A stretch of 64,000 bases of DNA from Nostocales cyanobacterium LEGE 11386 (GTDB lineage: Bacteria; Cyanobacteriota; Cyanobacteriia; Cyanobacteriales; Nostocaceae): positions 124,001 through 188,000 of the forward strand of contig JADEXK010000002.1 of NCBI GenBank assembly GCA_015207155.1, written 5' to 3'. Numbering within the stretch: the stretch's first letter is position 1; the number at the start of each line of letters is the position of its first letter. A program made the position numbers and the translations under genes. Below the pieces are notes generated by a model. It was not told where the DNA came from. It saw only the letters and a list, made by a program, of their open reading frames with translations, and made no database searches. Positions 55,236 through 62,583 of the stretch are shown here, one piece after another.

Positions 55236-56168
55236 ATGTTAGTTGAATACGCTTTAATTCCTGATATTTTTGACGCTAACTGCTACGATTACCCTGAATT
55301 ATGTAGCTCTCGCATTGAATATATCAAAGATGCACTTCTGGAAGAAGCATTAGTTCGTGACTTGAGAAATGGCGAGTGGTGTAAATATTTCCAAACTTAT
55401 CTCAAAAAGAATGGAGATTCTTGGCCACAACGTTCCAAAGAAATTATCAAAAAATTGATTAAGCAAAACCGATTGCGTCGAGTTCCTGCTATTCAAGAAG
55501 CTATTCCATCTAACTATATAGAATGGTGTCATGAGGCAATTATTTCTCATGAACAAGAACCTTTAAACGGAGTAATCACCACTCAATCAGTAGCTACAGC
55601 AGTTTCCAAACCTGATTTAGTAGTATCAATTGATAAACTTTCTGGTGCAGTTTGGTGGCAAAATAGGAGTCCCTCAGTTCGGCTGTACAGAACAACAAAC
55701 GATTATCTTCGTCATCTCCAGTTGGTTTTTTGCCATGCTAATTCAATTATGTTTATTGATCCATATATAGATCCATTGAATGATGGATATATCGAATTTA
55801 ATAAATTACTGGCTGCAATTAAAAAAAATGATTTACCCCCAGTTATTGAAATTCATCTGTGTCATTTAGCAAAATCTATAACAAAAAGTCAATATGAAGC
55901 AGATTTTCGTAATAAATTATCTACTGTCATTAATAAAGCAGGACTTACTGTAGAAGTTTTTATTTGGGATAATTTTCATGATCGGTATTTGATTAGTAAT
56001 CTAATTGGTATTAATTTACCTCATGGATTTGGTATTAGTGATCCTGATACTCCTCATCCAATGACTACATGGACTAGATTAGGACGTAAGGATAGGGATG
56101 ATATTCAGCGTGAGTTTGATCCAGCATCAGGAAGGCATAAATTACAGCATAGATTCACAGTATCGTGA
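55236..56168 (+). CDS. Phospholipase-D-like (MIT-C/PLD-type) putative effector
   Basis: This 310-residue protein has an N-terminal helical region (1-150) of unknown fold. A C-terminal part follows with MFIDPYIDPLNDGYIEFNKL near 172, FIWDNFHDRYLIS near 245 and GINLPHGFGISD. The HDRYLIS piece is like the second half of degenerate PLD nuclease folds, where HxR replaces HxK. Only one H-x-R/K motif is obvious, so a dimer would be needed for catalysis. Start 6 bp after the CARF-ATPase stop implies coupling. It could be a nuclease or membrane-acting effector switched on by the ATPase. The family call is moderate; activity is not shown. Confidence 0.6.
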   Translation: MLVEYALIPDIFDANCYDYPELCSSRIEYIKDALLEEALVRDLRNGEWCKYFQTYLKKNGDSWPQRSKEIIKKLIKQNRLRRVPAIQEAIPSNYIEWCHEAIISHEQEPLNGVITTQSVATAVSKPDLVVSIDKLSGAVWWQNRSPSVRLYRTTNDYLRHLQLVFCHANSIMFIDPYIDPLNDGYIEFNKLLAAIKKNDLPPVIEIHLCHLAKSITKSQYEADFRNKLSTVINKAGLTVEVFIWDNFHDRYLISNLIGINLPHGFGISDPDTPHPMTTWTRLGRKDRDDIQREFDPASGRHKLQHRFTVS

Positions 56169-56213
56169 AAATTTCTATATAAAATAGTTATCAGTTTTAA
56201 ATATCCTGATTTA

Positions 56214-56816
56214 TTATGAGCCTAAATTATTGATTAATTCTTCTATTGCTAAATCCTTGGTTTCTTCAGGTAGATAATCAAACACTTTTTTTAAAAGTTC
56301 TGGAGAAGCATTTTGAGCAAACCAGTCTTCACTAGGATTCTTTTGAATATTCAAAAAATACTTTAAACGTTCTTCTATAGCTTCTTTATCTTGTTTATCT
56401 AATTGTCCAATTCTATCTAACCAATTGGCTGATGAGTCTTTAAAGCAATTAGCATCAACAGTACATATTTGATGAACTAAAGCATAAGAACTTTTATCAA
56501 GACCATTTCTACTTGTAGAGTTAATCGGATATGTGGTTGGTAAACCGTTAAATGTAGTTTTTGAAGTCAGAGGAATAACAGAAAACGTTGCTATATATCC
56601 AGATTCATCTTGGAATTGATCGCTTGTCCAGATGATATAAGGATGTAAACCTCTAAAAACCCTACTTGAATTAATATTCTCAGTGCAAGTTTGACATTCT
56701 ACTTCACCTGGCTCATCTAAATTGTAAATATGGACATGACCCAGTTTGCAACGAAGAGATACCCTATAGGGATTCATGGAATAGATCCAACCTTGTCTAG
56801 GTCTTTGTCCAGCCAC
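56214..56816 (-). CDS. PemK/MazF-like toxin with N-terminal zinc-ribbon-like segment
   Basis: This 200-residue protein starts at GTG. The PemK/MazF core spans about 8-150: QGWIYSMNP, HPYIIWTSDQF, SVIPLTSK, LPTTYPI, NGLDKSSYALVHQICTVD and RIGQLDKQDKEAIEERL. Inserted near the N-terminus is RCKLGHVHIYNLDEPGEVEC followed by QTC, a CxxGH...CxxC pattern like a zinc ribbon, unusual for MazF. The C-terminal ~50 residues are extra. It starts 1 bp after the Panacea gene stop, so the pair is cotranscribed. Family activity is sequence-specific RNA cleavage; the target is unknown. It is convergent with the PLD-like gene. Confidence 0.78.
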   Translation of the reverse strand: MAGQRPRQGWIYSMNPYRVSLRCKLGHVHIYNLDEPGEVECQTCTENINSSRVFRGLHPYIIWTSDQFQDESGYIATFSVIPLTSKTTFNGLPTTYPINSTSRNGLDKSSYALVHQICTVDANCFKDSSANWLDRIGQLDKQDKEAIEERLKYFLNIQKNPSEDWFAQNASPELLKKVFDYLPEETKDLAIEELINNLGS

Positions 56817-56817
56817 T

Positions 56818-57297
56818 TTACAATCCTAATTCACTGACTAATTTTTCTCTTTCTGCTTGTAAGTTAAGTTTAACTTTTTCCTCTGGTCGATGGGTATTTT
56901 TTGCTTCCACCATTGGAGCAGTACTATATACATACTCTAGTAACTGGTTCAGTTTATCTGGGCCAGCCCATTCTCTCCGAATATTATCCAGCATGAACTT
57001 AACACTGAGAGGTATTTCCAAATCATCTGCCTGAGCAGCTTGATTGACAGGTCTAATATATGTTGCATTATACTGAGATTCTTGAATAATCTCTTTCCCA
57101 TTCATTTGATTTAAAGCAACATCTATACCCTCATTCCAAGGGCCAAATTGATAATAACACCAATCTAGATCAGTCAGTTGCCTTTCTGTCCACTTAATGG
57201 AGTAAAGATCAGCTAAATACAAAAACTTAATAAGCTGTGTTTTTGTAATATACCCTTTTGTCGCGTAGACAAAATATTTTATAAGTTTATCCAACAT
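56818..57297 (-). CDS. Panacea-domain (SocA/DUF4065-like) antitoxin
   Basis: This 159-residue protein has LDKLIKYFVYATKGYITKTQ, LIKFLYLADLYSIKWTERQL, DLDWCYYQFGPWNEGI and an acidic C-terminus. The LLYLAD and YxFGPW blocks are the Panacea-domain hallmarks. Panacea proteins neutralise many unrelated toxins. As the first gene of the pair, directly followed by the PemK-like toxin, it is the likely antitoxin. Autoregulation is possible but no operator was identified upstream. Confidence 0.75.
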   Translation of the reverse strand: MLDKLIKYFVYATKGYITKTQLIKFLYLADLYSIKWTERQLTDLDWCYYQFGPWNEGIDVALNQMNGKEIIQESQYNATYIRPVNQAAQADDLEIPLSVKFMLDNIRREWAGPDKLNQLLEYVYSTAPMVEAKNTHRPEEKVKLNLQAEREKLVSELGL

Positions 57298-57758
57298 AAC
57301 TCTTCTCTCCTGTCTAACATAAGATGCTCTAATTAATTTACTGTATAAATAATCATTCTTTGAAAAACCCTCAATAGAGTTTTCATAAGTTTAGATCGCT
57401 TAATTATAGTTCTTTTTTATCCAATCCCTAACGCTTTTTGGACTATTTGCCCTAAAAAGTAGTTCTTACGTACTAGAATAACATCCTGTTATAGAATTAC
57501 TGTTAGCTACACAATTTTTGACTAAAACTTGGGAGCAAGCGATCGCCCTATAAGGAGCATCCCAACTTGGAAGATACATATTTCATTAAGCCGTAAGAAC
57601 CTGATTCCACGGTTATACAGAAAAGATATATTTGCCAAAGTGGGATGCTCCCACCCTATACCTTACTTTGACTATTGGTAACTGCCGAAAACCAGTTACC
57701 TGTTCTCGAACCACAAAAAGCGATATCTACGATGAGCTACGCTAACGCTTTCAGTATC
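57298..57758. repeat. Intergenic region with an inverted-repeat element
   Basis: No gene is seen in these 460 bp. GGAGCATCCCAACTTGG (57554-57570) is nearly complementary to the arm at 57635-57652 (CAAAGTGGGATGCTCC), making an element of about 100 bp of MITE-like size. Close to the right end lies GCGATATCTACGATGAGC and GCTACGCTAACGC, a typical small dispersed repeat of Nostocales. The left part should hold the promoter of the Panacea/PemK pair. Confidence 0.6.
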
Positions 57759-58287
57759 CTAAATAGTCTTCTGATATTCTACCATCTCCCCAAACATTGT
57801 AAAACACCGATGACACCAGTCATCTGCCCACAAAGCCGGAACTTTGAACCTAGCCCCGCAATTGGTACATTCTGACAGCAAACTCAATTTATGGCGATCG
57901 CACCCTTGCGTGACCTTAAACTGCCATTCAATTTTGTGACAAGTTGACTCAACAGAACAAGCAGCACATAACCGAATCGGCTCATGCTTCATCCCTACCC
58001 CAGCAAGTGGTAATATCTGCGCTAACTGAATCAACATCAACCCCTACAACCTTAGCCAACGCCTCCAACTGCTGGCGAGATGGTGGGGGATTAAATCGAA
58101 ACTTTTCCCAACGAGCGATGGGCAAAGCCCCGCCGTAGGCGATCGCACCCCCAAGTTCTGCTGCTTTACCTAAACCAGTAGGCGTTAAATCATTTGCCCG
58201 TCGAAAGCGTCCTAAAAAGTGACTCAGACTTTCTACCTCTAACGGTTCGATTTGAAACAGCCAAGGTTGAATCTGTGGAACTTCCAT
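57759..58287 (-). pseudogene. tniQ: tniQ relic 1 (V-K CAST), frameshifted
   Basis: The minus strand reads as a short CAST TniQ: EVPQIQPWLFQIEPLEVESL, SHFLGRFRRANDLT, ARWEKFRFNPPPSRQQLEAL. After a 1-nt shift near 58020 it continues AQILPLAGVGMKHEPIRLC, EWQFKVTQGCDRHKLSLLSE, CTNCGARFKVPALW and WCHRCFTMFGEM, which keeps the zinc-finger Cys/His set. A 24-bp in-frame insertion interrupts the AIARWEKF segment. TniQ links the Cas12k complex to TnsC. The ATG at 58287 overlaps a preceding TnsC-like stop (TAATG). Confidence 0.88.
58117..58140. repeat. 24-bp in-frame insertion in tniQ relic 1
   Basis: The insertion adds YGGALPIA-type codons inside GAIARWEKF. The second tniQ relic (60.7-61.0 kb) lacks it and reads AIARWAKF directly. 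The insert is bounded by GCGAT on both sides (HIP1-like) and contains GGCAAAGCCCCGCC, a common cyanobacterial repeat core. Confidence 0.6.
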
Positions 58288-58343
58288 TATTTGTACTCTG
58301 CTGCTACTTCCTTCAGGGTTGCCAAATTCACCTTCTGTATAAA
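58287..58343 (-). pseudogene. tnsC: Probable tnsC C-terminal tail
   Basis: Immediately before tniQ relic 1 the minus strand reads VNLATLKEVAAEYK followed by TAA, with the stop overlapping the tniQ ATG. V-K CASTs place tnsC directly before tniQ, and this tail looks like a TnsC end. Only about 18 codons remain, so the call rests mainly on position. Confidence 0.4.
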
Positions 58344-58524
58344 GCAGACACCACTGTACTTTAGACTGTTACAACTATTGGTATGTGAGCGCCTACTGTG
58401 CTAGCAACATGAATTACTATCCACGAGATGAATTTTGTTATGTATATATTATGGTTAATAAAATATGCAAGATAATTAGCTTTCTGAGTTAATATCAAAG
58501 AGTGAAAGAAACAATAGTTTAAAA

Positions 58525-59304
58525 ATGACCCTAGAAAACTTAACAAACAAACCTCTTATCGAGGCAATATTTGAGATACGATGGTATATAGAAGAACAAC
58601 CAATCATAGGTGGTGATCCTAATACTCAATTAATACTTGGCAGATTATTTGACAGAATAAATGCTAGTTATCCCATCTATGAACAATTGCCGTTTGTATC
58701 TATTCCTGAACAAATGGCAGAAGGCATTGTCAAACATAGATTTAAGAGTGAGAAAGGTTGGCCTTTAGTACAACTAGGCAACGGGATTTTAACTGTTAAT
58801 GATACAGAAAATTATATTTGGCAAGATTTTAAAAAACGAATCATTGAAGTTGTAGATAATTTGTATATAGTTCATCCAAGTAAAGATAAATTTCGTCCGC
58901 GTCATCTTATCTTAAAATATATTGATGCTATAGATTTAGATTTAAAAGACAATTTTTATGAATATTTGAAAAATAAAATGAACATAGAATTAAATTTGAA
59001 TCCTTTACTTTTTGAAAAAACATTAGTAAAAAATAATCCTATACAATTAGACTTGCAATTTGCATTTCATTCTGAAAATCCAAAAGGTATTGTAAATTTC
59101 AGACTTGTCAAGGGGCAAAAATTTGACAATCAAAGAAATTTAGCCAGTGATGCCTTAATATGGGAAACCACAATTCAATCCACTGAACCTGACATACCAG
59201 AAATTCCTGCAAATATGGATAAATGGCTAGAAAACGCCCACTCAGTTTGTCATAATTGGTTTTTTACTTTAGTTGATGGCGATTTATTAAGGAGCTTTGA
59301 ATAA
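58525..59304 (+). CDS. TIGR04255-family-like protein
   Basis: This 259-residue protein is very AT-rich. The N-terminus NKPLIEAIFEIRW and the block VQLGNGILTVNDTENYIWQD, then RHLILKYIDAIDLDL, match the TIGR04255 pattern (PLIEAxFExRW, QxGxGxLTVN). The C-terminal DKWLENAHSVCHNWFFTLVD also fits. Such proteins occur in defence-island neighbourhoods and their biochemistry is not established. It is first in a three-gene unit with 1-bp and 11-bp overlaps. Lower GC than the flanking CAST relics suggests separate acquisition. Confidence 0.65.
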   Translation: MTLENLTNKPLIEAIFEIRWYIEEQPIIGGDPNTQLILGRLFDRINASYPIYEQLPFVSIPEQMAEGIVKHRFKSEKGWPLVQLGNGILTVNDTENYIWQDFKKRIIEVVDNLYIVHPSKDKFRPRHLILKYIDAIDLDLKDNFYEYLKNKMNIELNLNPLLFEKTLVKNNPIQLDLQFAFHSENPKGIVNFRLVKGQKFDNQRNLASDALIWETTIQSTEPDIPEIPANMDKWLENAHSVCHNWFFTLVDGDLLRSFE

Positions 59305-59954
59305 TGCCTGATATTAGTGCTGTAAAAGTTGATAATATTGCACAAAATTTAGCAGAATTAGGGAGAAAGTCTCCAAGTTTTGCATCATCTAGTGCATCTG
59401 CAACCAATAAATTAAAATTGAATACATCTCATTCATATTGTGAACTAGAAAATATCGAAATAGCAGAATTGGCTGCTTATTGGTTATATAAAGAAAATAA
59501 TCACGGAAAAAATCGTACAAATCCTTTCATAGAAAGAATACAAACTAACTTATTAACGGTTTCTTCTTTTTCAGCAGAAATATCTAATCAAGTAATTAAT
59601 ACTGGTTCTTTTGCTTTAGTAAATAATTTTATCAATAAAATTAGAAGTTTATACATTTTGAATCATCCAGTAGACATATTGCAGTATTTGAATGAGAAAA
59701 AACATTTAATTTATTTATTGATAGAAGCTCATGAACAAATAAAAAATATTTTTAATAACAATAAAATTGTGCTAAGGGTTGCCTATGATCCAGAAATTAT
59801 TGGTTGGAAAAAATTAATAATTGATATTCACACTAATCTTGATGTAGATGAAGCATTTGATAAATTAAAAATTTTAGATAACATTTGGTGGTTAGATATT
59901 TATTTCAAATTTGGTAATGATTTAGAAATTAATATTAGTTTTGATGAAATTTAA
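59304..59954 (+). CDS. Hypothetical protein, middle gene of the AT-rich trio
   Basis: This 216-residue protein is not recognised. It has a Ser/Ala-rich N-terminus (SPSFASSSASATNK), a helical middle (SAEISNQVINTGSFALVNNF, EAHEQIKNIF) and a C-terminal beta-rich part (VLRVAYDPEIIGWKKLIIDI, WWLDIYFKFGNDLEINISFD). Its start overlaps the stop of the previous gene (TAATG) and its end overlaps the next gene by 11 bp, so the three are one translational unit. No catalytic motif or membrane segment is visible. Confidence 0.6.
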   Translation: MPDISAVKVDNIAQNLAELGRKSPSFASSSASATNKLKLNTSHSYCELENIEIAELAAYWLYKENNHGKNRTNPFIERIQTNLLTVSSFSAEISNQVINTGSFALVNNFINKIRSLYILNHPVDILQYLNEKKHLIYLLIEAHEQIKNIFNNNKIVLRVAYDPEIIGWKKLIIDIHTNLDVDEAFDKLKILDNIWWLDIYFKFGNDLEINISFDEI

Positions 59955-60390
59955 TTGGGCAGAATATCTTGATATAGCAAAAGAACTAGCTGATATAACT
60001 TCTACCATTTCTACTGATTCAGAAACAGATTCTAAACCAATAATATCTGAAGCAAAACTGCGTTCATCGATAAGTAGAGCCTATTATGCTGCCTTTTGTA
60101 CAGCTAGAAATTATTTACGAGATATTTTACATGATCCAAGATTGTCAAAGGCCAGAACTGGTGATACCAATGAACATCAATATGTAGCAGATGAATTCAG
60201 ATGCAATAAATCAAAAAATAAGAAAATGATAGAAATAGGAAATGATTTAGGTAGGCTACGGCAATCTAGAAATAAAGCAGATTATGATGACACTATATAT
60301 ACTTTAGAAAAACAAGTGAAGTTTTCTTTGAAATTAGCTGAGAATATTATTGAAAAAATCACAGAATTAATTAAAGATACAACAAAGTAA
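59944..60390 (+). CDS. HEPN-like domain protein
   Basis: This 148-residue protein is alpha-helical. It has AKLRSSISRAYYAAFCTARN, EHQYVADEF and IGNDLGRLRQSRNKADYDDT, followed by EKQVKFSLKLAENIIEKI. The SRAYYAAF helix and the RxxRNKADY segment are the pattern of small HEPN-type proteins. A canonical RNase Rx4-6H motif is not seen, so toxicity is uncertain. The ATG at 59944 overlaps the previous gene by 11 bp. It is last in the unit, before tniQ relic 2. Confidence 0.6.
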   Translation: MKFNWAEYLDIAKELADITSTISTDSETDSKPIISEAKLRSSISRAYYAAFCTARNYLRDILHDPRLSKARTGDTNEHQYVADEFRCNKSKNKKMIEIGNDLGRLRQSRNKADYDDTIYTLEKQVKFSLKLAENIIEKITELIKDTTK

Positions 60391-60654
60391 ATTCTTGTTA
60401 GAATAATTCAATTTTATTCAAAAATTTTATCCTTCAAAAAATATTCTTTGATACTTCAATATCAACAATAAGTGTAGAACAAGTCATCAAACCACAATGG
60501 CAGAATTTTACATCTTATCCACATTTGAGCAATTTAAAAGTGAGGGTAGCAGGTGGTGATAGACTATGCTGCATTGAGGAGATGACGAATCACCGATAGA
60601 CACAAAATGTGAGCGCTGTTAATACGACTATGTGTGATTCTTTCTATAGCCTAC

Positions 60655-61020
60655 AATTTTCTTCTGGCTTAATGCCATGTTCGCAAAAGTCGTGAAACAC
60701 CGATAACATCAAGCATCAATCCACAATGTAGAAACTTTAAACCTTGCTCCACAGTTGGGACATTCTGACAGCAAACTTAAATTTGTGGCGATCGCACCTT
60801 TGCGTGACCTTAAACTGCCATTCAGTTTTGTGATAGGGCGACTTGCACATAACAAGCAGCACATAACCGAATCAGATCCATTTTCATCCTCGCCCTAGCA
60901 GGTGGTAATATCTGCGCTAACTGATCAACATCAACCCCTACAACCTTAGCCAACGCCTCCAAATGCTGGCGAGACGGCGGGGGATTAAACCGAAACTTTG
61001 CCCATCGAGCGATCGCCTCA
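60655..61020 (-). pseudogene. tniQ: tniQ relic 2 (V-K CAST), heavily damaged
   Basis: The minus strand reads EAIARWAKFRFNPPPSRQHL, VVGVDVDQLAQILPPAR, IRLCAACYVQ. It then continues, in shifted frames, with SPYHKTEWQFKVTQRCDRHK, SLLSECPNCGARFKVSTLW and CYRCFTTFANMALSQKK. At least two frameshifts and a stop are present. The N-terminal ~45 residues are replaced by unrelated sequence. It is a close relative of relic 1 without the 24-bp insertion. Together the two copies flank the AT-rich trio. Confidence 0.85.
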
Positions 61021-61150
61021 CTTCCCTTTTCCTTGATTCTGCGAAATCGTTCCTTCTGCCTGCGCTTGTTTAATCGCTCGTTTCAGAATTAACACCGCCA
61101 TTTGCGACAAAGAACGCTCCTCTGCATCCGCCAGGATTTACTCCCAAGAT
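61021..61150 (-). pseudogene. Short coding fragment of unknown origin fused to tniQ relic 2
   Basis: In frame with relic 2, the minus strand reads DAEERSLSQMAVLILKRAIK and QAQAEGTISQNQGKG. It looks like the tail of a small ribbon-helix-helix type protein and is not part of TniQ. It probably marks a deletion junction. The next ~230 bp toward the tnsB fragment show transposase-like traces in broken frames only. Confidence 0.25.
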
Positions 61151-61379
61151 TAATTAACCAGAAATTTTCTCCGAGTTCTGTTGATTTACCTGACGACTTT
61201 CCGAACACAGCAAAGACACCCCGCTTTTTGTACGTGGGTTGGTTCTGATACGGATTGGGGAACTGCGATCGGCAGATTTTACAGCTTTGCTCCCCATCTC
61301 TGCTGCTGGACTTGGTGCTACCTGATTTGGTTGAGCAAAGATAGCCCCAGTGCCGCTTGGATATCTGCCGATATTGCTT

Positions 61380-61565
61380 GGGAACAAGATTTAGAAAATG
61401 GTTGGAACGAAACTTCTTACCCCCGTCTGTATAAAAGTGTTGTGGTAAACCAGAAGTACCCCATTCTTCGTGAAGTCCATATTCTGAAGCATATTGCTTG
61501 GACAAAATTGCATGACGTAAGCGCCAAAGCTACAACCTGAGAACTTGGTGCATTGACAAACAATT
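61380..61565 (-). pseudogene. tnsB: tnsB fragment (V-K CAST DDE transposase)
   Basis: The minus strand reads NAPSSQVVALAL. After a 1-nt shift it continues RHAILSKQYASEYGLHEEWG and LPQHFYTDGGKKFRSNHF. This is the middle of the TnsB catalytic domain, with TDGG around a catalytic Asp. Similarity is lost after NHF. N-terminal DNA-binding domains and the C-terminus are gone. It lies directly inside the proposed left end (61577). Confidence 0.8.
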
Positions 61566-61757
61566 AATTAATGTACAATCATAGCAATGCCTAACGGCCA
61601 GCCGCTTGGCATCTACACCTAAATAAAAGCAGGCTAACCTGTAATTTCAGACACGAGCGTATAGCCAGCAGGATAAAGTAGATGTAGAGGCTAAGTCAAA
61701 CCTATTAGCAGCACATGGGTTTAATGCAACTAGGATTTTTGTGGAGCGCAATTAATT

Positions 61758-62336
61758 ATGACTGCTTTGACTTTACAATTACCTCCTAATCTGCAATTTA
61801 CTGATGAGGAATTTGCACAAATTGTCGCCGTGAATAAAGAATTACGGCTAGAGTTAACTGCTGAAGGGGAATTAATTATCATGTCACCTACTGGTGGAGA
61901 AACGGGAAACCGTAATTTTGATTTATTAGGTCAAATATGGTTTTGGAACCGTCAAAATAAGCTCGGAAAAGCTTTTGATTCTTCCACTGGTTTTAAATTA
62001 CCAAATGGTGCAACTCGTTCACCTGATGCTTCTTGGGTAAGGATAGAAAAATGGGACGCTCTTACCGCAGAACAAAGAAAGAAATTTCTCCCTTTGTGTC
62101 CTGATTTTGCCGTGGAATTAGTTTCGGAAACTGATGATGTGGAAGATACTAAAGCCAAAATGGAAGAATATTTAGCAAATGGCTTACAACTCGGTTGGTT
62201 AATTAATCCCAAAGATAAACAAGTAATAATTTATCGCCCTAATCAAGCACCGGAACTTTTACAATCTCCCACAAGTTTATCGGGTGAAGATGTTCTTCCT
62301 GGTTTTGTTTTAAATTTAGAGCAGATTTTTGCATAG
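61758..62336 (+). CDS. Uma2-family (DUF820) PD-(D/E)xK nuclease-fold protein
   Basis: This 192-residue protein has LRLELTAEGELIIMSPTGGE, RNFDLLGQIWFWN, GATRSPDASWV, CPDFAVELVSETDDVEDTKA and KMEEYLANGLQLGWLINPKD. The D...ExK-like core (PDAS...FAVELVS...K) is visible. It differs strongly from the Uma2 gene at 43371, so they are distinct subfamilies. It lies just outside the proposed CAST end. The role of the family is not established. Confidence 0.88.
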   Translation: MTALTLQLPPNLQFTDEEFAQIVAVNKELRLELTAEGELIIMSPTGGETGNRNFDLLGQIWFWNRQNKLGKAFDSSTGFKLPNGATRSPDASWVRIEKWDALTAEQRKKFLPLCPDFAVELVSETDDVEDTKAKMEEYLANGLQLGWLINPKDKQVIIYRPNQAPELLQSPTSLSGEDVLPGFVLNLEQIFA

Positions 62337-62583
62337 ATGACTGATTATCTTGATTTTATTTCTACAATTACTGACCGTTCCCAAACTAAAACTTTTATAG
62401 AAAAGGATTTAGAGACAGAACTCAAGTATTTAAACAATTTGATTAAATACCTGAAGAAGTAACTCAATATTGCAATAAAGCAACTTTATTCAATAAAGAT
62501 AAAATTGCTGAACTTGAGGTTTTTATTGAGGAAAATGAAGCGGAAATTGCGGATAGTCAATGTACACCAAAATCTAGAATCTA
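62337..62583 (+). pseudogene. Frameshifted small hypothetical gene
   Basis: It starts with ATG immediately after the Uma2 stop: MTDYLDFISTITDRSQTKTF, then a stop after LIKYLKK. A 1-nt shift near 62445 restores a second frame (IPEEVTQYCNKATLFNKDKI, ELEVFIEENEAEIADSQ) that ends at TAA 62581-62583. The combined product of about 80 residues is not recognised. It overlaps the end of the opposite-strand gene by 10 bp. Confidence 0.45.

Larger units (their letters stand above)
46652..61577 (-). mobile_element. Degenerate type V-K CRISPR-associated transposon (CAST) with defence cargo
   Basis: On the minus strand the V-K module order is kept: tnsB fragment (61.5 kb), tniQ relic, cargo, tnsC tail plus tniQ relic (58.3-57.8 kb), cargo, cas12k 3' end (47.4-47.0 kb) and tracrRNA (47.0-46.8 kb). 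The proposed ends read TGTCCGTTAA (from 46651, inward) and TGTACATTAA (from 61577, inward), sharing TGTnCnTTAA. The flanks both contain ATCAT (46647-46651 and 61578-61582), although the register is off by one base. A tRNA-Gly gene abuts one end. Every transposition gene is broken, so the element cannot move by itself. The end coordinates are the least certain part. Confidence 0.75.

Noticed and set aside
59944..60390. A catalytic HEPN ribonuclease
   Set aside because: The helical pattern fits HEPN, but the Rx4-6H catalytic motif is not seen, so only a fold-level call is given.
61181..61540. A 119-codon plus-strand ORF
   Set aside because: It overlaps the tnsB relic antisense and has no independent coding signal.
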